64,000 nucleotides of DNA. Source: Candidatus Electrothrix rattekaaiensis. Lineage in GTDB: Bacteria > Desulfobacterota > Desulfobulbia > Desulfobulbales > Desulfobulbaceae. A model generated the notes under the pieces. It saw nothing but the letters and a program-made list of their open reading frames with translations, searched no databases and was not told the DNA's origin. The stretch spans positions 1,582,640 through 1,646,639 of the forward strand of contig JAVQMD010000001.1 of the NCBI GenBank assembly GCA_032595675.1. Direction: 5' to 3'. Position numbers and translations under genes: made by a program. Positions within the stretch are counted from its first letter, which is position 1; each line of letters opens with the position of its first letter. Of the stretch, positions 50,308 through 57,858 are shown in pieces.

Positions 50308-50847
50308 ATGAATACAACATCTTTAATAGTTGAGGTCTTAGTTGGTGGTTTTGTCGCCTTGGTATGGGTCTTTCTTATTATCATCAAAGCTTACGGGATT
50401 GATTGTACGGAACTCGATGAGTTTATTGTTAAATACAAGGATTGGTCAAGTGTCATCTTGTTTTCAATTATGGCCATTTCATATCAGTTAGGCTGGTTAA
50501 TGATTCATTTAAGCTACCTTGCGACTCATTCAACAATAATCATACCAATTAGAAAAATAATTTTTGGTGATAAACATGAAGACTATAGAACAATAAAAAA
50601 TAAGGTTTATTGTAATTCAAGTAGTGAACTAATGTCTGGGATAGAAAAAGATCGAAGCGTTATAAGGTTAACAAGGACTGGACTACTTAATTTTATTATC
50701 TTTTCTGTTGTACTGGTTGTGTATCAGTTGTGGTGGCTATCACTAACCTCTTTAATTATTTCTATAATATGTTTTATGCAGTTAAAGGCTGTGTACTTTT
50801 CACTGTACAAGAAGCTAAATGATAGTCACTCAGAGATTAATGCTTGA
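50308..50847 (+). CDS. Membrane protein of unknown function, possible cassette gene
   Basis: This 179-residue protein has three or four membrane helices (LIVEVLVGGFVALVWVFLII, SVILFSIMAISYQLGWLMI, LLNFIIFSVVLVVYQLWWL, LTSLIISIICFMQL). GAGGAAAT precedes the ATG. The coding sequence is markedly more AT-rich than its neighbours, which suggests transfer. An attC-like site starts 45 bp after its stop, so this may be the cassette upstream of the beta-flower cassette. No family is recognised. Confidence 0.7.
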   Translation: MNTTSLIVEVLVGGFVALVWVFLIIIKAYGIDCTELDEFIVKYKDWSSVILFSIMAISYQLGWLMIHLSYLATHSTIIIPIRKIIFGDKHEDYRTIKNKVYCNSSSELMSGIEKDRSVIRLTRTGLLNFIIFSVVLVVYQLWWLSLTSLIISIICFMQLKAVYFSLYKKLNDSHSEINA

Positions 50848-50891
50848 AATTAACATTTCTAAAAAAGCAAATATACCCGACTGGCATACAC

Positions 50892-50979
50892 GTCTAATTT
50901 TCGGATAGTTATCTATTAATATCTTTCGCTTAACCATTCCGGCGGCTCCGTGGTCAGCCGATGATTTAAAACGTTAGGC
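50892..50979 (+). other. attC-like recombination site 1
   Basis: The site runs from GTCTAAT (50892-50898) to GTTAGGC (50973-50979). The end boxes pair with wobble (GTCTAATTTT against AAAACGTTAGGC), and an internal imperfect hairpin (CGGCGGCT / AGCCGATG) is present. The 3' box matches the GTTRRRY integron core exactly; the 5' box deviates at its last base. Confidence 0.55.
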
Positions 50980-51420
50980 AATAAAGGAGGAAAAAATGGC
51001 AGAGTGGATGTTTGATGACAGAGGAACAGCGAGCCTCATTTTTGATAGCTCCAAAATAAGAAGTAACAGGGGACAAGTAGTTGGTTGGATAAACGGAAGT
51101 AATGTTTACTCTCTAAATGGAAGCCATATTGGTTGGTTTGATGGTGGCGTTATTTATGACAGTGACAATAGCGCTCTTGCTTTCACACGAAGCCGAACCG
51201 GTAGCTTACCAAGTGTTCCCGGGATTGGCGGGACACCAGGTATGCCGGGTTTCGCTGGGACACCAGGAAGGCCTGGTTTCTCAGGTACTCCCGGTAAGCC
51301 AGGGCGCGGGGGTTGGTCACAGCATGACGCAGCGGAATATTTCAGTGCCTAACAATCACATCAAGCTCGCTGACTATCGTTCGCAGGGACACTCGCTACA
51401 CTTGTTCCCCTTATATAGGC
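50973..51420 (+). mobile_element. Putative integron gene cassette carrying a beta-flower protein
   Basis: The unit begins with a GTTAGGC core, has a short leader with AAAGGAGG, one gene whose stop codon TAA lies inside the next 5' core GCCTAAC, and ends before GGCGTTAAG. This compact layout is that of integron cassettes. No integrase gene is in the window. Confidence 0.6.
50996..51352 (+). CDS. 4-fold beta-flower-type protein with collagen-like Gly-Pro tail
   Basis: This 118-residue protein begins MAEWMFDDRGTASLIFDSSK and has short repeated strands (GQVVGWINGSNVYSLNG, SHIGWFDGGVIYDSDN), characteristic of the 4-fold beta-flower fold often found in integron cassettes. The C-terminal part is Gly/Pro-rich with a repeated GTPGxPGF motif (GGTPGMPGFAGTPGRPGFSG), collagen-like but short. 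AAAGGAGG precedes the ATG. The stop codon overlaps the attC-like core. Function is unknown. Naming of the fold is from motif memory and should be treated as likely, not proven. Confidence 0.75.
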   Translation: MAEWMFDDRGTASLIFDSSKIRSNRGQVVGWINGSNVYSLNGSHIGWFDGGVIYDSDNSALAFTRSRTGSLPSVPGIGGTPGMPGFAGTPGRPGFSGTPGKPGRGGWSQHDAAEYFSA

Positions 51421-51427
51421 GTTAAGA
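51347..51427 (+). other. attC-like recombination site 2
   Basis: The site starts with GCCTAAC (51347-51353), followed by AATCACATCAAGCTCGCTG, and ends with TATAGGCGTTAAGA (core GTTAAGA at 51421-51427). An internal imperfect pairing GGGACA / TGTTCCC is visible. The 5' core is perfect; the 3' core departs from GTTRRRY at the last base. It ends 26 bp before SelO. Confidence 0.6.
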
Positions 51428-51453
51428 TAGGAATTAACTTCCGTGCGTTCACC

Positions 51454-52902
51454 ATGATTAATTTCAACAACACGTATTCAAAACTTCCAGAAAGGTTTTT
51501 TAAGCGCAATAAACCTGCCCATTTTCCTGACCCAAAACTGTTGGCCTTTAATACTGAACTTGCCGCTGAATTGGAAATTGCCGGTCCAGTTCCTGGAATA
51601 GAAAACAGGGCTGAAGAAAATGTATACGCAGATGATGACCTCGCTCACGTTTTTTCAGGCCAGAAAATTCTTCCCGGTTCAGAACCCTTATCGCAGGCTT
51701 ACGCTGGCTATCAATTTGGTCAACCCGTTGCACAATTAGGAGACGGGCGGGCGCACTATCTTGGAGAAACCAACGGGTTTGAAGTACAACTCAAAGGTTC
51801 CGGGCGGACAGCGTTCTCCAGAGGTGGAGACGGTCGTTCCTCACTTGGTCCGGTCATCAGAGAATACTTGGTGAGTGAAGCAATGGCGGCACTGGGAGTG
51901 CCGACCACCCGTGCCTTGGCAGCAGTGCGAACAGGTGAGGAGGTAGTTCGCCAATTCGGCCCGGAACCGGGAGGAGTCTTTACCCGGGTTGCCCCCACGC
52001 ATGTGAGGGTCGGCACGTTTCAATATTTTGCTTTTAAAAATGATTTAGAAGCCATAGAAATATTGCTGAAGTATGTTGTGGAGCACTTCTATCCAGAACT
52101 TCAGAATTTACCAGTGGCCGATCAATGTATAGGGGTGTTACAAGCGCTTACGTGCAGGCAGGCAGAACTCATAGCACACTGGAAGTCACTGGGCTTCATT
52201 CATGGAGTGATGAACACTGATAACTTTTCAGTTGTCGGCATTACAATCGACTATGGTCCTTGTGCGTTCATGGATCAATTTTCATACGATAAGGTATTCA
52301 GCTCCATTGATCACAGCCGCAGGTACAGCTACGCAAATCAAACAGCTATAGCCAAGTGGAATCTTTTCCGGCTGGCGGATTGCTTTGTTCCATTGGTTGA
52401 CGATGATGAAGCGCAATCTGTGCAGCTTCTCACTGCGGCTTTGGAAGAAAAACTGGAAATGTTCGAAAAGGCTGAACACAAAGCGATGACAGCAAAATTG
52501 GGATTGCCACCAGGGACTGAGCAGACGGAATTGGTTTACCTTTTTTTAGCGTATTGTGAAAATGAACAATTGGACTTCACCCTAGCTTTCAGAAATCTGC
52601 CAGAGCTCTATTGCAATCAAACAGATTTTTTCCCGCAGACAACAGAGCTTTCTGCCTTCACTGAAAAATGGAAAGCCCATAAGCCGGATGTTGAAAAATT
52701 GCATGCCGTAAATCCGCTGATCATTCCCCGCAATCATCAGGTGGAACGGGTTATTCAGTCATGCTATCAGGGAAATGACGAAGCGTTTCTTCAGATGCTC
52801 GAAGCTGGAAAAAAACCATTTGAGAAAAATGAGGCCTTTGCTGATTTCGCCATGCCCCCTAAGGGAAATGAAATTGTGCGGCATACATACTGTGGGACCT
52901 GA
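51454..52902 (+). CDS. selO: Protein adenylyltransferase SelO (YdiU family)
   Basis: SelO is a pseudokinase that flips ATP and transfers AMP to Ser, Thr or Tyr of target proteins, linked to redox homeostasis. The 482-residue protein has SQAYAGYQFGQPVAQLGDGR, the core VQLKGSGRTAFSRGGDGRSS, IREYLVSEAMAALGVPTTRA, and the metal/catalytic HGVMNTDNFSVVGITIDYGP with its Asp. It ends in HTYCGT, where the penultimate-region Cys replaces the selenocysteine of animal SelO. Length is typical (about 480). The ATG has a weak ribosome-binding site. It directly follows an attC-like site. Confidence 0.94.
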   Translation: MINFNNTYSKLPERFFKRNKPAHFPDPKLLAFNTELAAELEIAGPVPGIENRAEENVYADDDLAHVFSGQKILPGSEPLSQAYAGYQFGQPVAQLGDGRAHYLGETNGFEVQLKGSGRTAFSRGGDGRSSLGPVIREYLVSEAMAALGVPTTRALAAVRTGEEVVRQFGPEPGGVFTRVAPTHVRVGTFQYFAFKNDLEAIEILLKYVVEHFYPELQNLPVADQCIGVLQALTCRQAELIAHWKSLGFIHGVMNTDNFSVVGITIDYGPCAFMDQFSYDKVFSSIDHSRRYSYANQTAIAKWNLFRLADCFVPLVDDDEAQSVQLLTAALEEKLEMFEKAEHKAMTAKLGLPPGTEQTELVYLFLAYCENEQLDFTLAFRNLPELYCNQTDFFPQTTELSAFTEKWKAHKPDVEKLHAVNPLIIPRNHQVERVIQSCYQGNDEAFLQMLEAGKKPFEKNEAFADFAMPPKGNEIVRHTYCGT

Positions 52903-53007
52903 GACTGCTGTGTCACTGGCGAAGAAACTGAGCGGGACTTGCAGTCCGGGACTTGCAGGCGGAGCGAGCATAAAAGCTGATTCAGAGATACCAACAGGAC
53001 ATTTGCA

Positions 53008-53508
53008 ATGACCCCGAACGATATCATCATTCTCCTCAACCTTGAACCTCACCCCACCGAAGGCGGCTATTTTCGCAGAACCTACGAGTCCGACCTGCGC
53101 TGCAACACGAAAAACGGCGAGAGGGTACTGTTGACCTCCATCTACTACATGCTGACTCAGGGCAGTCCTGTCGGATTCCTGCACAGAAACGAATCGGATA
53201 TTATCCATTTTTATCAGCTCGGCGCATCCATAAAATACACCCTTATTTCTCCGGACGGCGTGCTTTCCGAGAAAATCCTCGGTCCGAATATCGTTCACGG
53301 CGAGAGCCTGCAATTGCTGGTGCCGGGCGGTTGGTGGAAGGCATCGCGGATATGCGAAGGCGATTACGCTTTAATCAGCGAGGCCGTTTCACCGGGCTTT
53401 GAATATGCGGATAATGAAATCGCCACTGAGGAGCTGGTTCAGGAACTTTTCCCGGATATCAAACCGCAGCTGAACGAATCCATCAAACCAAAGAGGCAGA
53501 AGCATTGA
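53008..53508 (+). CDS. Cupin protein of the DUF985 family
   Basis: This 166-residue protein has DUF985 cupin motifs: LLNLEPHPTEGGYFRRTYES, FLHRNESDIIHFYQLG (metal-type His residues), and LVPGGWWKASR. Members have a double-stranded beta-helix fold, and their function is not established. AGGA precedes the ATG. Its stop overlaps the TTG start of the next gene by 4 bp. Confidence 0.9.
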   Translation: MTPNDIIILLNLEPHPTEGGYFRRTYESDLRCNTKNGERVLLTSIYYMLTQGSPVGFLHRNESDIIHFYQLGASIKYTLISPDGVLSEKILGPNIVHGESLQLLVPGGWWKASRICEGDYALISEAVSPGFEYADNEIATEELVQELFPDIKPQLNESIKPKRQKH

Positions 53509-53828
53509 TAAAGATCTATATATCTCATAATCTTACTGAGACCTATCTTGTGAAAGGCCTACTGGAATCGCAAGAAATTGCCTGCAAACTGACAAACGAA
53601 AATTTATCCTCCTTACGAGGCGAGCTGCCCATGACAGCTGAGACAGCGCCAACTCTCTGGATACTGGATAAAGCGAAGTTTGATACAGCAAGAGCGATAA
53701 TCGCTGAATATGAAGAGGCAAACAGGAGAAAGAGTACCGATGCCGCCAACTGGGTATGCAAAGTTTGCGGCGAAAAGTCTGAAGAGCAGTTTACAGAATG
53801 CTGGAATTGCCTGACCTCTCGAACGTAA
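53505..53828 (+). CDS. Small DUF2007-like protein with C-terminal zinc ribbon
   Basis: This 107-residue protein uses a TTG start overlapping the cupin stop (TTGA). The N-terminal part IKIYISHNLTETYLVKGLLESQEIACKLTNE matches the DUF2007 'putative signal-transducing' fold (short alpha/beta domain). The C-terminus holds a zinc ribbon, VCKVCGEK...TECWNCL. It probably interacts with another protein or senses metal; function unknown. The upstream coupling suggests joint expression with the cupin. Confidence 0.8.
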   Translation: MIKIYISHNLTETYLVKGLLESQEIACKLTNENLSSLRGELPMTAETAPTLWILDKAKFDTARAIIAEYEEANRRKSTDAANWVCKVCGEKSEEQFTECWNCLTSRT

Positions 53829-53872
53829 CCAGGAATATTAATAATGCTATCAGTCACGATGAGATAACAGCC

Positions 53873-54919
53873 ATGAATCAAAACAGATTGCTTGATGCAA
53901 ATATTAACCGTTCTGCCGAAGGACTTCGGGTTTTAGAGGATATTGCCCGCTTCAGCCTTGATAATCAAAAGCTTTCTTCAGCTATCCGCAGCCTGCGCCA
54001 CCGGGTACGGGACCTGTTCAAAGGCCGGGAACACAGCTTGCTGTCTGCAAGAAACTCCGCCGCCGATGTGGGACAGATGACCTCGCAGCAGGACACCAAA
54101 TCGGATCAGCGGAACGGACTCAGGGACACTGTGCTGTCCAACTTCAAACGGGTACAGGAAGCCAGCAGGACCATAGAGGAAATTCTCAAGACCAAGGGCG
54201 AGTACAGTGCAGGAAAAATCGTGGAGGAGCTGCGTTTTTCCGTGTACGAGCTTGAGGCGGAGTTGATGTCGCTTTTCAGTCGTCAACTGCCTGAGGGTAT
54301 TTACGGGATCCTGGGTGAAAAATTTTCTCTAGGCCGGAGCAATGTGGAGGTGGCTCGCCAAATGGTGGAGGCCGGGGTATCCGTGCTCCAGTACCGGGAA
54401 AAAGTGAAGTATAAGAGTATCCGGGCGATTTATGAGGAATGCCGTGCCATCCGCAAAATTACCCGCGATGCGGGTGTGCCCTTTATCATCAACGACTATG
54501 CTGATATCGCCCTGATGGTCGAAGCGGACGGAATTCATCAGGGCCAGGATGATCTGCCGGTCAAGGCCCTGCGCGAGATTGCCCCGGAGATGCTGATCGG
54601 CTGTTCTACCCATTCCCCGGAGCAGGCCCGGCAGGCCATTGAGGACGGAGCAGACTACCTCGGCGTCGGACCGATCTTCACCACTCAGACCAAGGAAGAT
54701 GTCTGTGATGCTGTGGGGCTGGAGTATCTGGAGTATGTGGTCAAACACCATAATATCCCCTTTGTGGCTATCGGCGGAATTAAACGAGAGAACCTGCCCC
54801 AGGTGTTACAACGCGGGGCAAAAACCGTTTGCTTGGTTACCGAGATTATCGGAGCTGAAGATATCGGGCAACGGATCAAAGAAATTCAGGAAATTTTTAA
54901 CTCAGGAGAAAAGAAATGA
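53873..54919 (+). CDS. thiE: Thiamine-phosphate synthase with N-terminal helical extension
   Basis: This 348-residue protein starts at MNQNRLLDANINRSAEGLRV. The first about 135 residues (RVLEDIARFSLDN, LRHRVRDLF, ILKTKGEYSAGKIVEELRF) are the helical 'ThiP synthase-associated' domain seen in many delta- and epsilonproteobacterial ThiE proteins. The C-terminal 200 residues are the ThiE barrel: QYREKV, FIINDYADIALMVEADGIHQ, IGCSTHSPEQARQAIEDGAD, YLGVGPIFTTQTKED and VAIGGIKREN. It couples HMP-PP and thiazole phosphate to thiamine phosphate. A longer upstream frame is not used. It overlaps thiC by 4 bp. Confidence 0.92.
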   Translation: MNQNRLLDANINRSAEGLRVLEDIARFSLDNQKLSSAIRSLRHRVRDLFKGREHSLLSARNSAADVGQMTSQQDTKSDQRNGLRDTVLSNFKRVQEASRTIEEILKTKGEYSAGKIVEELRFSVYELEAELMSLFSRQLPEGIYGILGEKFSLGRSNVEVARQMVEAGVSVLQYREKVKYKSIRAIYEECRAIRKITRDAGVPFIINDYADIALMVEADGIHQGQDDLPVKALREIAPEMLIGCSTHSPEQARQAIEDGADYLGVGPIFTTQTKEDVCDAVGLEYLEYVVKHHNIPFVAIGGIKRENLPQVLQRGAKTVCLVTEIIGAEDIGQRIKEIQEIFNSGEKK

Positions 54920-56196
54920 GAGAGTATACCACCCAGATGGATGCGGCCTGCAAAGGCATTCTTACCCCACAGATGGAGGAAGTGCTACAAAACGAGTCTA
55001 TTTCCAAGCAGGATCTTATGGAGAAAATGGCTCAAGGCCGTATTGTCATCCCGGCCAATCGCAACCATACAAATCTGCGGGCTGGCGGAGTCGGTGAGGG
55101 GCTGACGACCAAGATCAATGCTAATCTGGGCGTGTCCAAAGATGTCTGCTCATTTGACGGCGAGATGAACAAGGCCGAGCTTTCCTTGAAATTCAAGGCT
55201 GATGCAATCATGGACCTCAGTGTTTCCGGTGATACTGAGGGCTTCAGGAAACGGCTGGTGGCGGAAGTTCCGGTAATGATCGGGACGGTTCCCATATACG
55301 ACACCCTGACCAGGACCGGCAAGCCCACTGAGGAGCTCACCTTGGATGATTGGTTCAGGACTGTGGAAATTCATGCTGAAAACGGCATTGATTTTATCAC
55401 CATTCATGCTGGCCTGACCAAGAAATGCGTACAGAGCATCACAACCAATCCTCGTCTCTGCGGAATTGTCAGCCGGGGCGGTGCTATCCTCTTTGAGTGG
55501 ATCAAAAAGACCGGGAAGGAAAATCCCTTTTACGAGCATTTTGATCGCCTGCTGGATATCTGCGAAAAACACGATGTCTGCATCAGCCTTGGCGACGGCC
55601 TGCGACCCGGCGCAATCAAAGATTCCACAGATGCACCCCAGATTGAAGAGCTGATTACCCTGGGCGAGCTGACCAAGCGAGCTTGGGAACGCAAGGTGCA
55701 GGTAATGATTGAGGGCCCCGGCCATGTACCGTTGCACGAGGTCGAGATGAATATGCAGCTCCAGAAAAAACTCTGCCATAATGCACCATTTTATGTGCTC
55801 GGACCGCTGGTTACCGATATCGCACCGGGTTATGACCACATCACTGCTGCCATCGGCGGGGCCTTGGCTGCTATGCACGGGGCTGATTTTCTTTGCTATG
55901 TCACCCCGGCAGAGCATCTGCGCCTGCCCTCTGCTGATGATGTGAAGGAAGGGATTATCGCCTCCAAGATTGCAGCCCATGCAGGCGATCTGGCCAAAGG
56001 CATTCCTGGAGCCATTGATCGCGATCATGCCATGAGCACGGCACGAGGTAACCTGGATTGGGAAGGCCAGTTTAAACTGGCCCTTGACCCGGAAAAGGCA
56101 CGGGCCTATCGGGATTCCTCTAAGCCCAAGGATGGGGATGTCTGCACTATGTGCGGTGATTTTTGCGCCGTGAAGCGGGTGGAAGGGTTACTATAG
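54916..56196 (+). CDS. thiC: Phosphomethylpyrimidine synthase ThiC
   Basis: ThiC is a non-canonical radical SAM enzyme converting aminoimidazole ribotide to HMP phosphate. The 426-residue protein is the short form without the N-terminal extension of enterobacterial ThiC. It has IPANRNHTNLRAGGVGEG, IEGPGHVPLHEVEMNM, APGYDHITAAIGGALAAMHG, and the C-terminal cluster motif CTMCGDFCAVK (C-x2-C-x4-C). AGGAG precedes the ATG. It ends the thiE-thiC unit; a GC-rich inverted repeat (CGACTGCCG / CGGCAGTCG) follows at 56228-56267. Confidence 0.97.
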   Translation: MREYTTQMDAACKGILTPQMEEVLQNESISKQDLMEKMAQGRIVIPANRNHTNLRAGGVGEGLTTKINANLGVSKDVCSFDGEMNKAELSLKFKADAIMDLSVSGDTEGFRKRLVAEVPVMIGTVPIYDTLTRTGKPTEELTLDDWFRTVEIHAENGIDFITIHAGLTKKCVQSITTNPRLCGIVSRGGAILFEWIKKTGKENPFYEHFDRLLDICEKHDVCISLGDGLRPGAIKDSTDAPQIEELITLGELTKRAWERKVQVMIEGPGHVPLHEVEMNMQLQKKLCHNAPFYVLGPLVTDIAPGYDHITAAIGGALAAMHGADFLCYVTPAEHLRLPSADDVKEGIIASKIAAHAGDLAKGIPGAIDRDHAMSTARGNLDWEGQFKLALDPEKARAYRDSSKPKDGDVCTMCGDFCAVKRVEGLL

Positions 56197-56227
56197 TGTT
56201 ACTATAGTTTTTGTAGTTTTCTTGAAA

Positions 56228-56267
56228 TCGACTGCCGGAGCGGACAATCCGTGTTCGGCAGTCGGTC
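56228..56267. terminator. Inverted repeat downstream of thiC
   Basis: A 9-bp perfect stem CGACTGCCG / CGGCAGTCG with a 22-nt loop lies 32 bp after the thiC stop. No T-run follows, so rho-independent termination is doubtful. The rest of 56268-56535 holds no supported gene. Confidence 0.35.
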
Positions 56268-56535
56268 TATGAAGTCGTACTTTTCTCAACTCGCAGTTTT
56301 CCATCTGCCTGCCCCCTGCCCTGCTGATTGCGGTCAATCCGTATCTTTCTTCAGCAATTTTCTCAAAAATACCTTTGGACATCCGTTCAAATTTATTATA
56401 CAATTTTTTAAAAACTGGCTTCTCTCGCGTTTTTTCCCAACCTGGGACAGAAACCTTACAGGTTCATTTATTATGGGACACACTAATCCCTATAAATAAG
56501 AGCAGGGGCATAATTAGAAACAAGGTAAGTTGAAT

Positions 56536-57840
56536 ATGAGCAGCGATGAGCCTCGCCCTCAAAAAATCAGGGTCGGGCAGCGTATAAAACTCGAACGATG
56601 TCAATCTTGGGATGAGAGCTTTCATATCTTTGATGAAGAGTCCGCTTTTGCCATAGAAATGGCTTTGGCCACAGGACGGCCTCTCTTGGTGCGTGGAGAG
56701 CCTGGTAGCGGTAAGAGTCAGTTAGCTCAAGCTGCTGCGCAGGAGCTGGATCGTTATTTTATCGCTGAAAGCATCACTTCCGCCTCCGAGGGGCGGGATC
56801 TCCTCTGGAAATATGATCCGGTGGCACGCCTCAGTGAGGCCCAGACCCAGGCTACAGAATCAGCCATGAGGCAACAGCGAAGAATTATCCGCCGGGAAGG
56901 GCGAGAAATGCAAAATTTTGCTCATGAGGCCACTTCCACCCAGCAGTCCAATTCGCTGAGAAAAAAGAAAATAGCCCGTCATAGAAAAAAGAAATCGTCC
57001 CGACAAAAAAACAAGGATATTTACCAGCTCAGCCGAAGTACCGTTCCTAAAACAATTGATCGTGTTGAAATTCCTGAAATAAAAAACAAAGATTACGGCC
57101 TGCGTCCGGGAAATTTTATCAGCCCCGGTGTTCTGTGGTGGGTTTTTGACTGCGTATCTGCATATAGACAGTACAAGACATGTCGCTACCCCTTTTACAA
57201 ACCGGGATTTCTTTACGAGGAAGCCGAGGAATTTGAGACTGCGGAACGCGGTTTTGTCCTACTGATTGATGAAATTGACAAGGCTGACCCTTCCCTGCCT
57301 AATACCCTCCTTGAAGTATTGGGAAATGGTGGTTTTCATGTACCGATGCTTGACGAGTCTGTCGGTATGGGGTCCGCACTCAAGAAGCCGCTGGTCATTA
57401 TCACAACCAACGAGGAAGAAGAACTGCCAGCCGCCTTTGTTCGGCGCTGCCTAGTTCTCAATCTCCATTTTGATAACAAGGAATATCTCCGCACTTGGTG
57501 GCAACAGCAGATGGAAAACGCATCGTTGCCTTCCACCGCTGAGGAATTTTCTCAGGAAAAGACCCTTATCCTTTGGTTGATAAAACGGGCGGAAATACAT
57601 TTCCAAGGGGTCTTTTCAGATAGAGTGAAGATAAAGGCCGCCCAGTTGCTCATCAAAGATCGTCGGGCAGCCCAACGCTTTGGCGGGATAAAACCAGGGC
57701 AAGCTGAATTCCTTGATCTCCTCAAAGCCTTGCGAGATATGCCCGTACCAAAGTGTTCTGGAGAAGCTTTAGAACAATATCAACTGGCCCTCTTGAAAAA
57801 AATCAGTCGCTATGCACTGGCAAAATCTGCCGGTGAATAA
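56536..57840 (+). CDS. MoxR-like AAA+ ATPase
   Basis: ATG at 56536 (TTG at 56530 is an alternative) gives about 434 residues. The AAA_5/MoxR core shows Walker A RGEPGSGKSQLA near residue 58, a Walker B region FVLLIDEIDKADPSLPNTLL, sensor 1 VIITTNEEEELP, and the arginine-finger-like AFVRRCL. Between Walker A and B lies an unusual Lys/Arg-rich insertion (RKKKIARHRKKKSSRQKNKD). MoxR ATPases act as chaperones activating partner proteins. Here the partner is probably encoded by the FGE-fold genes, the first starting 18 bp downstream. Confidence 0.88.
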   Translation: MSSDEPRPQKIRVGQRIKLERCQSWDESFHIFDEESAFAIEMALATGRPLLVRGEPGSGKSQLAQAAAQELDRYFIAESITSASEGRDLLWKYDPVARLSEAQTQATESAMRQQRRIIRREGREMQNFAHEATSTQQSNSLRKKKIARHRKKKSSRQKNKDIYQLSRSTVPKTIDRVEIPEIKNKDYGLRPGNFISPGVLWWVFDCVSAYRQYKTCRYPFYKPGFLYEEAEEFETAERGFVLLIDEIDKADPSLPNTLLEVLGNGGFHVPMLDESVGMGSALKKPLVIITTNEEEELPAAFVRRCLVLNLHFDNKEYLRTWWQQQMENASLPSTAEEFSQEKTLILWLIKRAEIHFQGVFSDRVKIKAAQLLIKDRRAAQRFGGIKPGQAEFLDLLKALRDMPVPKCSGEALEQYQLALLKKISRYALAKSAGE

Positions 57841-57858
57841 TTTTCGACAGATTACCCC

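Noticed and set aside
52902-53007. Duplicated GGGACTTGCAG motif after SelO considered as a mobile-element end
   Set aside because: Only 11 bp repeated once with a 3-bp gap; no inverted partner or target duplication.
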